The notes beneath the pieces are model-generated. The model ran no database searches. It had not been told where the DNA came from and saw nothing but the letters and a program-made list of their open reading frames with translations. From contig CATQHX010000018.1 of NCBI GenBank assembly GCA_958296065.1, positions 45,900 through 109,899 of the forward strand: a stretch of 64,000 nucleotides of DNA. The letters run 5' to 3'. Within the stretch, counting starts at the first letter, position 1. Each line of letters opens with the position of its first letter. Positions 45,063 to 54,449 of the stretch are shown here, piece by piece. This DNA comes from Vicinamibacterales bacterium. Its GTDB lineage: Bacteria > Acidobacteriota > Vicinamibacteria > Vicinamibacterales > UBA8438. Both the position numbers and the translations under genes were made by a program.

Positions 45063-46011
45063 CGCGAAGTTGGTGCCCCGTCAACGCCACGAAGACGTCC
45101 TCCAGCGTGGCGGTGCGCGTGGCCAGCGTCTCGATTTCGACGCCGGCTTCCGCCGCCACCCTCACGAGAGCCGGCAGCGTCCGGTGCAGGGCCGTCGCCG
45201 TGACCGTCCAGGACTCCGAGCTCACGTCCGCTCTTACCGTGTCGACATCGGGCAGGGCGGCGATGCGTTCCTGCAGGTGGTCGGACCCCGCCGCTTCACG
45301 GCCGGCGAACGCGAGCTCGACGATGTGCGGCGCCCCGATCGAGAGGATCAGCTCGTCGGGACTGCCCTGGGTGACGATCCGTCCCCGGTCGACGATGGCG
45401 ACGCGGTCGCACAGCACGTGCGCTTCGTCCATGTAGTGGGTGGTCAGGAGGATGGTGCCGCCCTCGGCCCGGTAGCGCTGCAGCAGCGCCCACAACTGCC
45501 GCCGCGACTGCGGGTCCAGTCCGGTGGTCGGCTCGTCGAGGAACAGCAGATCCGGATCGCCGACCAGGGCGCACCCGACGGCGAGGCGCTGCCGCTGGCC
45601 GCCCGACAGCTTGCCGACCCAGCTTGCCCGCTTGCCGTCCAGCTCCAGAAGACCGAGCACGCCGTCGACCGAGCGGCCCCGCGGATAGAACGACCGGAAC
45701 AGTCGGAGCGTCTCGAGCACCGACAGCTTCTCGTCCATCTGCGTTTCCTGCAGATGAATACCGAGCCGCGCCCGCAGCGCGTCGTCGTTCTCCCCCCACG
45801 CGCGTCCCAGGATCCGCACGCGTCCGGCGTCGGGTGCCAGCAGTCCTTCCAGGATCTCGATGGTCGTTGTCTTGCCGGCCCCGTTCGGTCCGAGCAGGCC
45901 GAAACACTCGCCGCGCCGCACCTCCAGGTCGAGGCCGTCGACCGCCAGTACGTCGCCGTAGCGCTTGATGACGCCCGCGCAGGACAGCGCCGGCTCAGCG
46001 GGATCGGCCAT
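45055..46011 (-). CDS. ABC transporter ATP-binding protein
   Basis: The 318-residue ATPase has Walker A GPNGAGKTTTIEIL, Q-loop HLQETQMDEKLSVLETL, signature LSGGQRQRLAVG, Walker B LLFLDEPTTGLD and the H-loop His in LLTTHYMDEAHVL. The C-terminal extension (about 225-318, ending ATLEDVFVALTG) is typical of DrrA/CcmA-type exporters. It precedes the permease gene at 44010-45062, overlapping by 8 bp. The pair is probably one operon with start ATG 46011. Confidence 0.92.
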   Translation of the reverse strand: MADPAEPALSCAGVIKRYGDVLAVDGLDLEVRRGECFGLLGPNGAGKTTTIEILEGLLAPDAGRVRILGRAWGENDDALRARLGIHLQETQMDEKLSVLETLRLFRSFYPRGRSVDGVLGLLELDGKRASWVGKLSGGQRQRLAVGCALVGDPDLLFLDEPTTGLDPQSRRQLWALLQRYRAEGGTILLTTHYMDEAHVLCDRVAIVDRGRIVTQGSPDELILSIGAPHIVELAFAGREAAGSDHLQERIAALPDVDTVRADVSSESWTVTATALHRTLPALVRVAAEAGVEIETLATRTATLEDVFVALTGHQLRDD

Positions 46012-46089
46012 CGTCCCGTTGCGCGCCCGTCGCGGTGCGGCCTGTCGAGGTCCGCGACGTCGGCCGCGAGTCCCGTCCCGCGCGTTCCT

Positions 46090-47709
46090 TCATGGCGCGA
46101 GCGCCGGGGTGGTCTTCGGCGGCTCGCGGCGCTGCGTGCCCTGCTCGTAGGCATGCCCCAGCTCGAACAGCTTCGCCTCGGTGAACGGCCGGCCGAGCAT
46201 CTCCAGCCCGATCGGGAGCCCGTCGCCGGTCAGGCCGGCCGGCAGGGTCAGCGCCGGGAAGCCGGTGGCCGGACTCAGGAATCGGTTGTTGCCCCGTGCA
46301 TACGCGTCCTGGGTGTTCGCGTTGGTGAGAGCGTCGGGTGCGATCACCGTCGTCTGATGATCGAACGTGGCGTAGACGAGCGCGTCGAGGTCGTTGTCGG
46401 CCATGGCGACCAGCACGTTGCGCCGCAGCTCCTCCCGGACGCGGAGAATCGTCAGGTACCCCCGGTCGCTGGTCGACCGGCCGACGACATTGATGAGGCC
46501 CCGCGCCCGCCAGGGGGTGACGACGCCGGACAACAGGATGTCGCGAACGGTCCTGACCGGTGCGTTCTCGTGCTCGGAGAGGTAGCCGTTCATCGCGCGT
46601 TCGGTCTCGAAGTTGTTGGTGACGTACGCTCGCTGCGCCGACTCGAGCCCGGCGATGGACACGGGATCGACGATGGCGGCGCCCAGCGCGCGCATGTCGG
46701 CGAGGGCCCGATCGATGAGCGCCCGCACCTGCTTGTAGTCTTCCGCGTCGGGATCGGTCTTCGGGTCCATCGACTCGCGAATGACGCCGATGCGCGCCCC
46801 GCGCAGGCCCTCGGGGTCGAGCCCGGCGGCGTAGGACTCGGGCACGTGGCCGACTGCATACGCGGTGATCGGATCGTTGGAGTCGTAGCCGGCGATGGCG
46901 TCGAGCAGGAGGGCGGCATCCCGCACCGTCCGGGTCATGGGGCCGAGCGTGTCGCTGGACGGGTTGGCCGGCATCATCCCGAAACGGCTGACCAGCGGCA
47001 GGGTGGGGCGCAGGCCGACCAGCGCGTGGACCGCGGCCGGGCCGCGGATGGAGCCGCCGGTGTCCTCGCCGATGCCCACCATGCCGAAGTTGGCGGCGAT
47101 GCCCGCGCCGGTGCCGCCCGAGGAGCCGCTCGGATTACGGGTCGGATCGTAGGCGTTGCGGATGATCCCGAACGCCGATCCGACGTAACGGGACGCGAAC
47201 TCGCCCATGTTCGTCTTGGCGAGGATGAGGGCGCCCGCCGCGCGCATCCGGACGACGATGGTTGCGTCGCGACGGGACATGAACCCGTCGAACAGCGCGG
47301 AGCCGTAGGTGGTCGGCAGGTCGCGCGTCTCCACCTGGTCCTTCAGCAGCACCGGGATGCAGTGCAGCGGGCCAACCGGTCCCGACTCGGCGTAGGACGC
47401 GTCGAGCTCGTCGGCCCGTTCCAGCGCGCGGGGGTTGACCACCTGGACGGCGTTCAGGCTCGGGCCGGTCTGGTCGTAGGCTTCGATCCGGTCGATGTAT
47501 CGCTGGACCAGCGCGCGACAGGTCAACTCGCCCGACGCGAACGCGGCATGCACGTCCGCGATGGTCGCCTCGAGCAGTTGGAAGCCCTGGGCGCCCGCGG
47601 CGGCCGGGACAAGCAGCCAGATGGCGACGGCAATCGCCATCCGGCGCGCTCGGCATATCGCTCGCGCGCGGTCTCCATGGTGCGCCGCCCTGCGTCTGTT
47701 TCCCGTCAC
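46090..47709 (-). CDS. Secreted amidase-signature hydrolase (second copy)
   Basis: The GTG 47709 start has a strong GGAGGAGG four bases upstream; an ATG at 47640 would shorten the leader by 23 residues but has no RBS. The 539-residue protein has a long basic n-region and signal peptide (to about residue 41), then the Ser-cisSer-Lys triad: Lys123 (LLKDQVE), cis-Ser near 197 in NPSGSSGGTGAG, and Ser220 in DTGGSIRGPA. It is similar to the amidase at 15518-17167. The gene is 78 bp after the end of the ABC ATPase gene on the same strand, with the ATPase start at 46011. The 290 bp after its start (47710-47999) hold nothing recognised. Confidence 0.9.
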   Translation of the reverse strand: MTGNRRRAAHHGDRARAICRARRMAIAVAIWLLVPAAAGAQGFQLLEATIADVHAAFASGELTCRALVQRYIDRIEAYDQTGPSLNAVQVVNPRALERADELDASYAESGPVGPLHCIPVLLKDQVETRDLPTTYGSALFDGFMSRRDATIVVRMRAAGALILAKTNMGEFASRYVGSAFGIIRNAYDPTRNPSGSSGGTGAGIAANFGMVGIGEDTGGSIRGPAAVHALVGLRPTLPLVSRFGMMPANPSSDTLGPMTRTVRDAALLLDAIAGYDSNDPITAYAVGHVPESYAAGLDPEGLRGARIGVIRESMDPKTDPDAEDYKQVRALIDRALADMRALGAAIVDPVSIAGLESAQRAYVTNNFETERAMNGYLSEHENAPVRTVRDILLSGVVTPWRARGLINVVGRSTSDRGYLTILRVREELRRNVLVAMADNDLDALVYATFDHQTTVIAPDALTNANTQDAYARGNNRFLSPATGFPALTLPAGLTGDGLPIGLEMLGRPFTEAKLFELGHAYEQGTQRREPPKTTPALAP

Positions 47710-47999
47710 GGTGCCTCCTCCATCGGCCGGATTGCTGCCAGCATCCGGGCACTATGTCACGGGCGGAGCCGGTTGGAAAGCCCGGGTGCGCCTCCGCGCC
47801 GTCGACCTGGCGCCTGGACTCGGCAGCCATGTCACGTCGCGGTTGGCGGAGACCGTCGCGGTCGCTCGCCCGCGAACGACGTTACGGCTCCAGCCAGTGC
47901 TCGGCCGGTCTCGACAGGAATGTCTCGCGCAGGCGCCGAACCAGCTCGCCGGTCTGGAAACGGGATGAGTGATTCAAGTTTCCCGCGGGAGTCGTCCGC

Positions 48000-49826
48000 T
48001 CAGTCGGCCCGCAGCAGGTCGTAGTACTCCAGCGCCGCGCCGAGCACCATGGCGCCGCCGCGGTCGTCCGCGCCGTTGACGGCGGGCCGGTCGAGGTAGT
48101 GCCGCCGCGTCGGACCCGCCCCGGTGCTGAAGCAGACGTCGACCAGGGTGCCGTCGTCGGCGACGTGGGCGAGCAGGGCGCGCCAGGCGCGGTCGACGAC
48201 CGGGCGGTACGAGTCGTCGAGCCATCCCAAGCGGAGGCCCCGGGCCATCGCGGTCATGGTCATCGCGGTGACGCTGGTCTCGCGGTAGCTGCCGGGCACG
48301 TCGACGATCTGCCGCCACATGCCGTCCGGCGCCTGCTGGTCGCGCATGCCCGCGAGGTGCCGGCGGTGGATGTCGAGCACCGCCGCCCGCTGCGGATGGT
48401 CCGCCGGAAGGACCGTCAGCAGCTCGGAGAGGCCGAGGGCGCCGAAACCGTTGCCGCGGCCCCAGGCGGTCGGGGCGTCCGCGTCGTGGTGGAACAGCCC
48501 GTTCGGCTGCTGCAGGCGGGACGCGGTGGTGGTCACCAGGCGGACGGCGGCGGTGAGGCCCTCCGGATCGCCGGCGCGGACCGCGGCGATGGTGCCCAGG
48601 AAGAAGTCGTCGCTCCACCCGGACGCGTGCTCGGGCATTCCCGGCGCGGTCTCGGAGGCCCCCAGCGCGACCCCCTCGGCGGCCAGCCTCGCCGCCGCCT
48701 CGCCGTATTCGCCGGGCAACCCGGTGAGCTGGCTGAAGATCATCGTTCCCGCGATCGCGGCGAACGAGATCCGGTCTCCGAACGCCGGCCGGCTGCCGGA
48801 GAGCCACGGTCCGACCTGTTCCATCACCCTGTCGCGGAGCGACGCGTCGTCGTCCATCCCGGCGACCCGCAAGGCGTGCACCCAGGCAAGCGCCGGGATA
48901 TAGCTGATGCTCGGCGTGCCCGGGTAGCGCCGGGCCATCAGCCGCGCCACGGTGAGCGGGTTTCGCGCCAGACGGCGGTTCAGGACGTTCCGCAGCGGCG
49001 ACTGCCGGTCCCTGGCGCGGGCCAGCACCTCGCGCATGACGGCTGCGCCGTCCGCGACCCCGGCGGTCGCTAGCAGTGTGTCGACGGGACCGAGGCCGGT
49101 GTGGTTCGCCGGGTCGGAGAGCGCTGCAGACAGTGAGCGGGCAGGCAGACCCTCGGCGTCGGGGCCGCTACCGGCCCGTACGCGCAGTTCGTCCCCGGCG
49201 CGGACCTCGACGACGAGGTCGGGCGCCTGGTATGCGACCCAGCGCCAGACGTAACGGCTCTCCGGCCGCTCCGGGTGGTCGAAGAATCCATCGACCGGCG
49301 GGAACGTGGCGGGCGGTCCGGCCGCGTTCGCACCCGGCAGGGCAAGCGGGAGCGCGCTCACCAGCCACCGGGCGCGCTCCGCTTCCGGCGCCTCGGTCTT
49401 GAACCAGCGGACCGCGTCGAGCACGATGCCGGCGGCGTCCGCATCCCCGTCGAGCCCGCCGACCAACACCAGCCGGCGCTCGGGACGCGACCCTTCGAAG
49501 GGCGAGCCGTTCTCGAGGGTGAGCAGCGGCACGTCGTCCCGTGTCGTGCCGGCCCCGCTGACGATCCGCGGCTCGCCGCCGACCGCGGCGACGGCATCGA
49601 GCGCCGCCGCCAGGGCGGCCGTGTCCGTGGTGGAGGACTGGGCGCGCGCGGCCGCGGCACCGGCGAGAATGAGCGCCGGTGCGGCGATGCAGACCACGAT
49701 GCGGTCCAGGCCGAGTCGAATCGGTGTTCGGGTTCCGCGCGCATCGTGCCGTGTCGCGCCGACGGAGCGGATGGCATCCGCGAGGTCGCGCCGGATGCCG
49801 GGTACGGGTAGCCGGGTTCGGTTCAT
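48000..49826 (-). CDS. Secreted two-domain protein with GH88/GH105-type hydrolase domain
   Basis: ATG 49826 gives 608 residues with a signal peptide (cleaved near ARAQS). The C-terminal half (about 275-608) has the (alpha/alpha)6 pattern of unsaturated glucuronyl hydrolases: AWGRGNGFGALGLSELL, RHLAGMRDQQAPDGMWRQIVD, YRETSVTAMTMTAMARGLRLGWLDD, ending DDRGGAMVLGAALEYYDLLRAD. Such enzymes release unsaturated uronic acids from pectin- or heparin-type oligosaccharides. The N-terminal half has features of a metallocarboxypeptidase-like domain (ERRLVLVGGLDGDADA; ANAAG; WVAYQAPDLVVEV) and may be degenerate. The lipoprotein gene upstream ends 14 bp before this start. Confidence 0.75.
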   Translation of the reverse strand: MNRTRLPVPGIRRDLADAIRSVGATRHDARGTRTPIRLGLDRIVVCIAAPALILAGAAAARAQSSTTDTAALAAALDAVAAVGGEPRIVSGAGTTRDDVPLLTLENGSPFEGSRPERRLVLVGGLDGDADAAGIVLDAVRWFKTEAPEAERARWLVSALPLALPGANAAGPPATFPPVDGFFDHPERPESRYVWRWVAYQAPDLVVEVRAGDELRVRAGSGPDAEGLPARSLSAALSDPANHTGLGPVDTLLATAGVADGAAVMREVLARARDRQSPLRNVLNRRLARNPLTVARLMARRYPGTPSISYIPALAWVHALRVAGMDDDASLRDRVMEQVGPWLSGSRPAFGDRISFAAIAGTMIFSQLTGLPGEYGEAAARLAAEGVALGASETAPGMPEHASGWSDDFFLGTIAAVRAGDPEGLTAAVRLVTTTASRLQQPNGLFHHDADAPTAWGRGNGFGALGLSELLTVLPADHPQRAAVLDIHRRHLAGMRDQQAPDGMWRQIVDVPGSYRETSVTAMTMTAMARGLRLGWLDDSYRPVVDRAWRALLAHVADDGTLVDVCFSTGAGPTRRHYLDRPAVNGADDRGGAMVLGAALEYYDLLRAD

Positions 49827-49839
49827 CACGGGTCTGCCT

Positions 49840-50766
49840 TCAGTCTGTCGAGAGGGCCGCCACACCGCCCTCGAGCGCATGCAGGGCGCGGACCTCATCA
49901 TCGGTCAAAGGGCGGTCGAACAACGCCAGCTCGTCGAACAGCCCCACGTAGTTCACGCCGAGCCGGATGGCGCCGAGCTCGGCGTCCCAGGTGAACGGCT
50001 CGTCGATGTCGTCCGCCCCGCCCGGCACGCGCTCGCCGTCCAGATAGAGGGTGGCGGCGCCGCCCGCCTGCCCGAGGCTCGCGTAGGTGATGGCCACGTG
50101 CGTCCAGCGGTCGCCCGCGAAGGGCGGCTCGTCGACCACCGTCAGCCGATCGGTGAAGGCGGGATTGTCGTTCGGCCCGAGTGCGTCCGGGTTCCACACG
50201 TCCAGATCGCCGAACACTCCCAGGCGAAACTGCCGGGGGTTCTCGGCCGTGAAGTCGACCCAGATCGCCGCGTCGTTGTAGGCGGCGTCGGTGATCTGGA
50301 TCGGATCGCAGAAGCCCGGTTCGAGGTCGGTGGCGGGGTCGAGGCTGAGCCAGAACGAGACGGTCCCGCTCCAGCCCTCCGGGGTGTAGCCGATGTTCCC
50401 CTCCGCCCGGTAGAAGATGGCGTGCTGGTTGCGCTCGGTGAAGCGCAGCGCGTGGCCGAAGCGTCCCCCGCCGTCGGCGAGCATCACCGCCGGGTTGCCG
50501 AGCCCCGGCTCCGCCTGGTCCTGTTCGTCGTACGACGGCGCCGTGTAGAGCCGGGAATCGCCCCCGGCCCGGTCCGCATCGAGGCCGTTGTCGAACGAGG
50601 CGTGGAACGTGAGGGCGTCGGCGAGCGCGCCGCCGGCGTTCCCCGGTTCCTCTGCCGGCGCCTCGGCAACCTCGGGTTCGGGCGCGGCGCCTCCACCGCA
50701 GCCCGCAAGACCCAGCACGAGCAGCAACGCCGTCCGTGAAATCCACATCGCTCGCTGCATCGTCAT
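49840..50766 (-). CDS. LamG-like lectin lipoprotein
   Basis: ATG 50766 overlaps the stop of the upstream propeller gene by four bases and gives 308 residues. It has a lipobox (VLGLAGC), an acidic Pro/Glu linker, and a LamG/concanavalin-like domain: LTFHASFDNGLDAD, WSGTVSFWLSLDP, RWTHVAITYAS, ATLYLDGERV, IRLGVNYVGLFDELALFDRPLTDDEVRALHA. That last block is the typical end of LamG-3 domains. It probably binds carbohydrate at the cell surface, fitting the GH88-type enzyme encoded next. A longer upstream frame to 51135 is only shadow. Confidence 0.85.
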   Translation of the reverse strand: MTMQRAMWISRTALLLVLGLAGCGGGAAPEPEVAEAPAEEPGNAGGALADALTFHASFDNGLDADRAGGDSRLYTAPSYDEQDQAEPGLGNPAVMLADGGGRFGHALRFTERNQHAIFYRAEGNIGYTPEGWSGTVSFWLSLDPATDLEPGFCDPIQITDAAYNDAAIWVDFTAENPRQFRLGVFGDLDVWNPDALGPNDNPAFTDRLTVVDEPPFAGDRWTHVAITYASLGQAGGAATLYLDGERVPGGADDIDEPFTWDAELGAIRLGVNYVGLFDELALFDRPLTDDEVRALHALEGGVAALSTD

Positions 50767-51755
50767 TCTCCCGCCAGCCAGAACATGCAGCCGGGCCCGG
50801 AATTGGCCCCGGTCGCGAACTCGTCGACCACCTCGAGCGTCTCCAGGTCGATCACCGCCACCCGGTCGTCGCCCCGCAGCGCCGCATAGGCCACCGCGCC
50901 GTCCGGCCGCACGAGCAGGGCGTTCGGGGCGAGGTCGAAACGCTTGATCTCGGTCCGGGCCGCCGCGTCCATGACGATGACGCTGGTGGCCGAGTCGGAG
51001 ACGAGCACCCGCGCGCCGTCCGGCGTGAAGGCCAGCCGGTTCGGATCCTCGAAGTTCAGGTCCAGACGCTCGCTGACCGCCTTCGAGGCAACGTCGATGA
51101 TGGAGACGTCGCCGTCGTTGCGGGTGGCGACCCACAGCTCGGCGCCGTCCGGCGACAGGTCGAGCCCCTCCGGGTACGCGCCGTCGGCGGGAATCGAGGT
51201 CACCCGCCAGTCGGGCGGGCCGGCCGCCGCGCCCTCCACGATCGACACGGTGTCCGACTCGCGGTTGGCCGTGAAGATCGTGTCCCGGTCGCGGCTGACG
51301 ATCATCATGTGGGCGCCGTCCTGCCCCAGGCCGAGGGTCCAGTCGACCTCGTCGGCCTGCGGGTCGTAGCGGGCGATCGACTTGAAGCCCTCGATGGTGA
51401 AGTACAGCTTGCCGTCGACGAGGCGCACGTCGTGCGGCTCGCTGCCCGCGCCGACGTCGAGACGCCGCACCTCGGTCATCGTTTCCAGGTCGATCACCGA
51501 GATCCCCTCGCTCGGACTGGCCACGAACGCCAGCCTGCCGTCCGGCGTCGCGGTCACCTCATGCGGGCCGCCCACCGTCGGGACCTGTCCCAGCACGGTC
51601 CCCTCCGCGGGGTCCACCACCGCCAGGGCGCTGGCGTCGCGCAGCAGGACCAGCAGCCGCGGCTCGGATGCGGTCTGCGCCGCCGCCGCGCCGGCGCTCG
51701 CCGCCAGCAGGGCGACCGCCGCTGCCCATCGGATTGCCTGTGTCGGTGCACGCAC
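50763..51755 (-). CDS. Secreted YVTN-type beta-propeller protein
   Basis: Start GTG 51755 has AGGAAG six bases upstream. The 330-residue protein has a signal peptide (cleaved after AAAAQ) and seven or so blades of the YVTN type: PHEVTATPDGRLAFVASPSEGISVIDLETM, DRDTIFTANRESDTVSIVEG, YPEGLDLSPDGAELWVATRNDGDVSIID, NRLAFTPDGARVLVSDSATSVIVMD and ALRGDDRVAVIDLETLEVV. Such propellers bind proteins or surfaces and have no conserved catalytic residues. Together with the LamG and GH88-type genes it forms a three-gene minus-strand operon. Confidence 0.88.
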   Translation of the reverse strand: MRAPTQAIRWAAAVALLAASAGAAAAQTASEPRLLVLLRDASALAVVDPAEGTVLGQVPTVGGPHEVTATPDGRLAFVASPSEGISVIDLETMTEVRRLDVGAGSEPHDVRLVDGKLYFTIEGFKSIARYDPQADEVDWTLGLGQDGAHMMIVSRDRDTIFTANRESDTVSIVEGAAAGPPDWRVTSIPADGAYPEGLDLSPDGAELWVATRNDGDVSIIDVASKAVSERLDLNFEDPNRLAFTPDGARVLVSDSATSVIVMDAAARTEIKRFDLAPNALLVRPDGAVAYAALRGDDRVAVIDLETLEVVDEFATGANSGPGCMFWLAGE

Positions 51756-51967
51756 GGATCACTTCCTTTCCTCGACTCCTCGACGCGTCCTCGACGCCCG
51801 GCACGCATTCGTCGACGCGTCGACTCGCCCGCTCAAGCCGGGGCGGGTCGCGGACACGATGGCCGGACTGCACGTATCCTACCGCCGTACGGTTGGTTGC
51901 GGCGGCGTCGCGTGCGCGCATCGAACCCCGGTCGAAGCGGATGAACAGGATCAGAGGAGAGAAGTCG

Positions 51968-53005
51968 ATGACCAGACTGGCGACAGTTTTCTGCCTTGCC
52001 GTGCTCGCGTGTTTCGCCGCGGCCTGCGGTGCGCCGGAACCGGCCGCCGAGGCGCCGGCCGAGACCGCCGCCCCGGACACCGGCGCCGGCACCATCCTGC
52101 GCGTCGATCCGCGCTTCGACGCGCTCGTGCCGGCCGATGCGCGTATCGAGAAGCTCGCCGACGGCTACGTCTTCACCGAGGGCCCGGTCTGGGACCGCGC
52201 CGCCTCGCGCCTGCTCTTCTCCGACGTGCGCGGGAACGGCGTCTACCAGTGGTCCGAGGCCGACGGGGCGAGCCCGTTCATCGAGCCGGTGTTCGAAGGC
52301 GACCGCACCGGCCTGCGGTCGGTCAGCTCGAACGGGCTGACGCTGGACGCCGAGGGGCGCCTCGTGATGTGCGAGCACGGCAACCGGCTCATCTCGCGCG
52401 TGGAGCAGGACGGCAGCCGCACGACGCTGGTGGACAGCTACGAGGGCCGGCGGCTGAACAGCCCGAACGACGCCGCCTACTCGTCGGACGGCTGGCTCTA
52501 CTTCACCGATCCGGGCTCGGCCCTCGAGGGCCGCGACGAGTCGCCGCTGCGCGAGCACGACTTCAACGGCATCTACCGTCTGAGCCCCGACGGCGAGCTC
52601 GAGCTCCTGTACCGCGACCAGTCCCGCCCGAACGGCATCGCGCTGTCGCCGGACGAGTCGGTTCTCTACGTGGCGAACTCGGACGCCGAACAGAAGGTCT
52701 GGATGGCCTATGACCTGAGCGCGGAAGGGGTCTCGAACCCGCGCGTCTTCTTCGACGTCAACGACCAGACAACGGAGGGGGCGGCAGACGGCCTGAAGGT
52801 GGACAATGCCGGCAACCTGTTCGCCACCGGTCCGGGCGGTGTCTGGGTGATCGCTCCGGACGGAACGCACCTGGGGTCGATCATGCCGGACGAGGTGCCG
52901 GCCAACGTGGCGTGGGGCGATGACGGCAGCACCCTCTACATGACCGCGCGAACCGGGCTGTACCGGATCCGGTTGACGACCGAGGGCCCGATTCCCGGGC
53001 CGTAG
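51968..53005 (+). CDS. SMP-30/gluconolactonase-family lipoprotein
   Basis: ATG 51968 follows GGAGAG at a normal distance; earlier in-frame ATG codons have no RBS. The 345-residue protein has a lipobox (CFAAAC) and the SMP-30 propeller: TEGPVWDRAASRLLFSD, SSNGLTLDAEGRLVMCEHGNR, LNSPNDAAYSSDGWLYFTDP, RPNGIALSPDESVLYVANSD and ADGLKVDNAGNLFATGPGGVW. The Glu, Asn and Asp metal ligands (TEG, SPND, PNGIALSPD) are present, so a calcium- or zinc-dependent lactonase is likely. It converges with the third copy of the secreted family. Confidence 0.92.
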   Translation: MTRLATVFCLAVLACFAAACGAPEPAAEAPAETAAPDTGAGTILRVDPRFDALVPADARIEKLADGYVFTEGPVWDRAASRLLFSDVRGNGVYQWSEADGASPFIEPVFEGDRTGLRSVSSNGLTLDAEGRLVMCEHGNRLISRVEQDGSRTTLVDSYEGRRLNSPNDAAYSSDGWLYFTDPGSALEGRDESPLREHDFNGIYRLSPDGELELLYRDQSRPNGIALSPDESVLYVANSDAEQKVWMAYDLSAEGVSNPRVFFDVNDQTTEGAADGLKVDNAGNLFATGPGGVWVIAPDGTHLGSIMPDEVPANVAWGDDGSTLYMTARTGLYRIRLTTEGPIPGP

Positions 53006-53122
53006 CCGGCGAGCGGGAACTGAACGGTAGCGGCACCTACGACTGGCCGAGCGACGGCCAGCGAATCCGGCTGCCGGCTGCCGGACGAACACAGTCGCGC
53101 ACCCGGGGAGCCGTGTTGTAGA

Positions 53123-53159
53123 ACCGGCGGACGACGTCAGGTCGACGCCGTCCGCCGGT
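53123..53159. terminator. Hairpin between convergent genes
   Basis: ACCGGCGGACG (53123-53133) pairs perfectly with 53149-53159 around a 15-nt loop. It lies between the ends of the SMP-30 gene (53005) and the minus-strand gene ending at 53201. No T-tract follows, so termination may be Rho-assisted. Confidence 0.5.
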
Positions 53160-53200
53160 GTGAGTGTGCGGAGGCGGCTCTTCGTCGCCGGCTGCGAGTC

Positions 53201-54220
53201 TTACGGCTGGTCGGTCGCCCGCTCCCGGGCGCGCTCGCCGCCGAGGATGTTGGTCATGCTGTAGTTCCCCTCGTGGCACGCGTACTCGAAGAGGAACGGC
53301 AGCTCGTCGGCCGGGAACGCCGTGAACGGGAACTCGCCGGAGACGGCCTGCGTGAAGTGGGTCGGATCGTCGATCGTGAACTCGTAGTGCAGGCTGTCGG
53401 GGCCGCTCCGGGTGAACCGCTCGGTCACGGTCAGCGTGTCGTCGGACCGGCCGTTCGCCATGCGGAGCAGGACCGGATCGCCACCGACCGCGCCGGCGTT
53501 GGCCGTCGTCTTCCGCACGTTCGTGGTCTCGACCACGAGCGTGTCACCCTCCCAGTGCCCGCGCGCATCGCCGTGCCACTGGCGGACGCTCGCCGGCACG
53601 TGGCCGCGCCCGTCGATCGGAATGATGCGCGTGTCGTGGATCATCTCGGCGTAGATCACCACGTGGTCGGGCGTCTGCAGGACGATGAAGTTGTTGTTGT
53701 AGGCGCTCGGCAGCATCGGCGGGCCGGCCGACCAGACCAGGCAGCGGTCGTTCAGCTCCAGGTCCTCCCAGGAGTCGAAGGGGCCTTCGACCGGATACTC
53801 CTGGTCGTGCGCCGCCTTGCGCGCCGCGGCGTCCGCGGTCCGCGCCGGCAGCCGGCCGTTCGGCGGGTCGACGATCAGCGAGGTGCGGCTGGTCGGGCGC
53901 GTGCCGCCGTCGAGCCAGAAGTTGTTGTAGCCGCCGACGTTCCCGCCTGCCACGGTGCGCCGCGGCGGGGCCACCAGCAGGTCCTGGTTGCGCTGGACGC
54001 GCGCCTGCTCCTGCTCGGCGATCTCCTCGTCGGTCAGGAACGCCTTGTCGCCCAGCGCCTCGGGGCGCTCCAGCGGCGTGATGGTCTTGTTGGTGTAGGT
54101 CCCCTGGAGATCCGGATCGCCCCAGGGGGTGCGCGGGCCGTCCTGCCCGGCGGCGCCGGCCGGGGCCAGCACGAGGAGCACGAGCACGCCCAGCGCGGCG
54201 GCGAGATAGGGCCGAGTCAT
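53201..54220 (-). CDS. Secreted protein of an uncharacterised paralogous family (copy 3 of 3)
   Basis: The 339-residue protein has a signal peptide (cleaved after GAAGQ) and all blocks of copies 1 and 2: GDPDLQGTYTN, GGYNNFWLDGG, RTSLIVDPPNGRLP, NDRC, LQTPDHVVIYAEMIHDTRIIPIDGR, GHWEGDTLVVETTN, ERFTRSGPDSLHYEFTIDDPTHFTQ and FEYACHEGNYSMTNIL. It is closer to copy 1 (17331-18374), sharing GGYNNFW and FEYACHEGNY. It is divergent from the metallo-beta-lactamase-fold gene at 54488. Confidence 0.75.
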   Translation of the reverse strand: MTRPYLAAALGVLVLLVLAPAGAAGQDGPRTPWGDPDLQGTYTNKTITPLERPEALGDKAFLTDEEIAEQEQARVQRNQDLLVAPPRRTVAGGNVGGYNNFWLDGGTRPTSRTSLIVDPPNGRLPARTADAAARKAAHDQEYPVEGPFDSWEDLELNDRCLVWSAGPPMLPSAYNNNFIVLQTPDHVVIYAEMIHDTRIIPIDGRGHVPASVRQWHGDARGHWEGDTLVVETTNVRKTTANAGAVGGDPVLLRMANGRSDDTLTVTERFTRSGPDSLHYEFTIDDPTHFTQAVSGEFPFTAFPADELPFLFEYACHEGNYSMTNILGGERARERATDQP

Positions 54221-54374
54221 CTGACACCTCCCATGCGTGGCCTTGCGGCCGTTTCGTGGCTTCGTTAGTGACGGTCGATCCTTGGATTATACGCCCGCGC
54301 GCCGGCGTGCGGGTACCGGAGCCGCCGCGGGAGATCCCTCCAGCGAGACTCCCGGCGCGGCTCCCACGACCACA

Positions 54375-54390
54375 GGGTCGCGCGCGACCC
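54375..54390. promoter_or_regulatory. Perfect 16-bp palindrome in a divergent promoter region
   Basis: GGGTCGCGCGCGACCC reads the same on both strands. It is flanked by repeated ACAGGGTCG (54372-54380 and 54391-54399). It could be an operator shared by the genes starting at 54220 and 54488. Confidence 0.45.
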
Positions 54391-54419
54391 ACAGGGTCGA
54401 GCCAGGAGCCTACGCGCCC

Positions 54420-54449
54420 TTGTCGGCGTCTCGGACGGCGGACTATCAT
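54420..54449 (+). promoter_or_regulatory. Candidate promoter for the MBL-fold gene
   Basis: TTGTCG (54420-54425), 18 bp, TATCAT (54444-54449), 38 bp before ATG 54488. Four of six bases match in the first box and five in the second. Confidence 0.45.

Noticed and set aside
47710..47999. Possible small gene between the amidase and the GH88-type gene
   Set aside because: Short frames here have no RBS, signal or motif. The stretch appears to be plain intergenic DNA upstream of the amidase start.
44809..48024. 1071-codon plus-strand open frame
   Set aside because: It is opposite the ABC exporter and amidase genes, which have complete motifs on the minus strand. The plus-strand translation has no recognisable domain.
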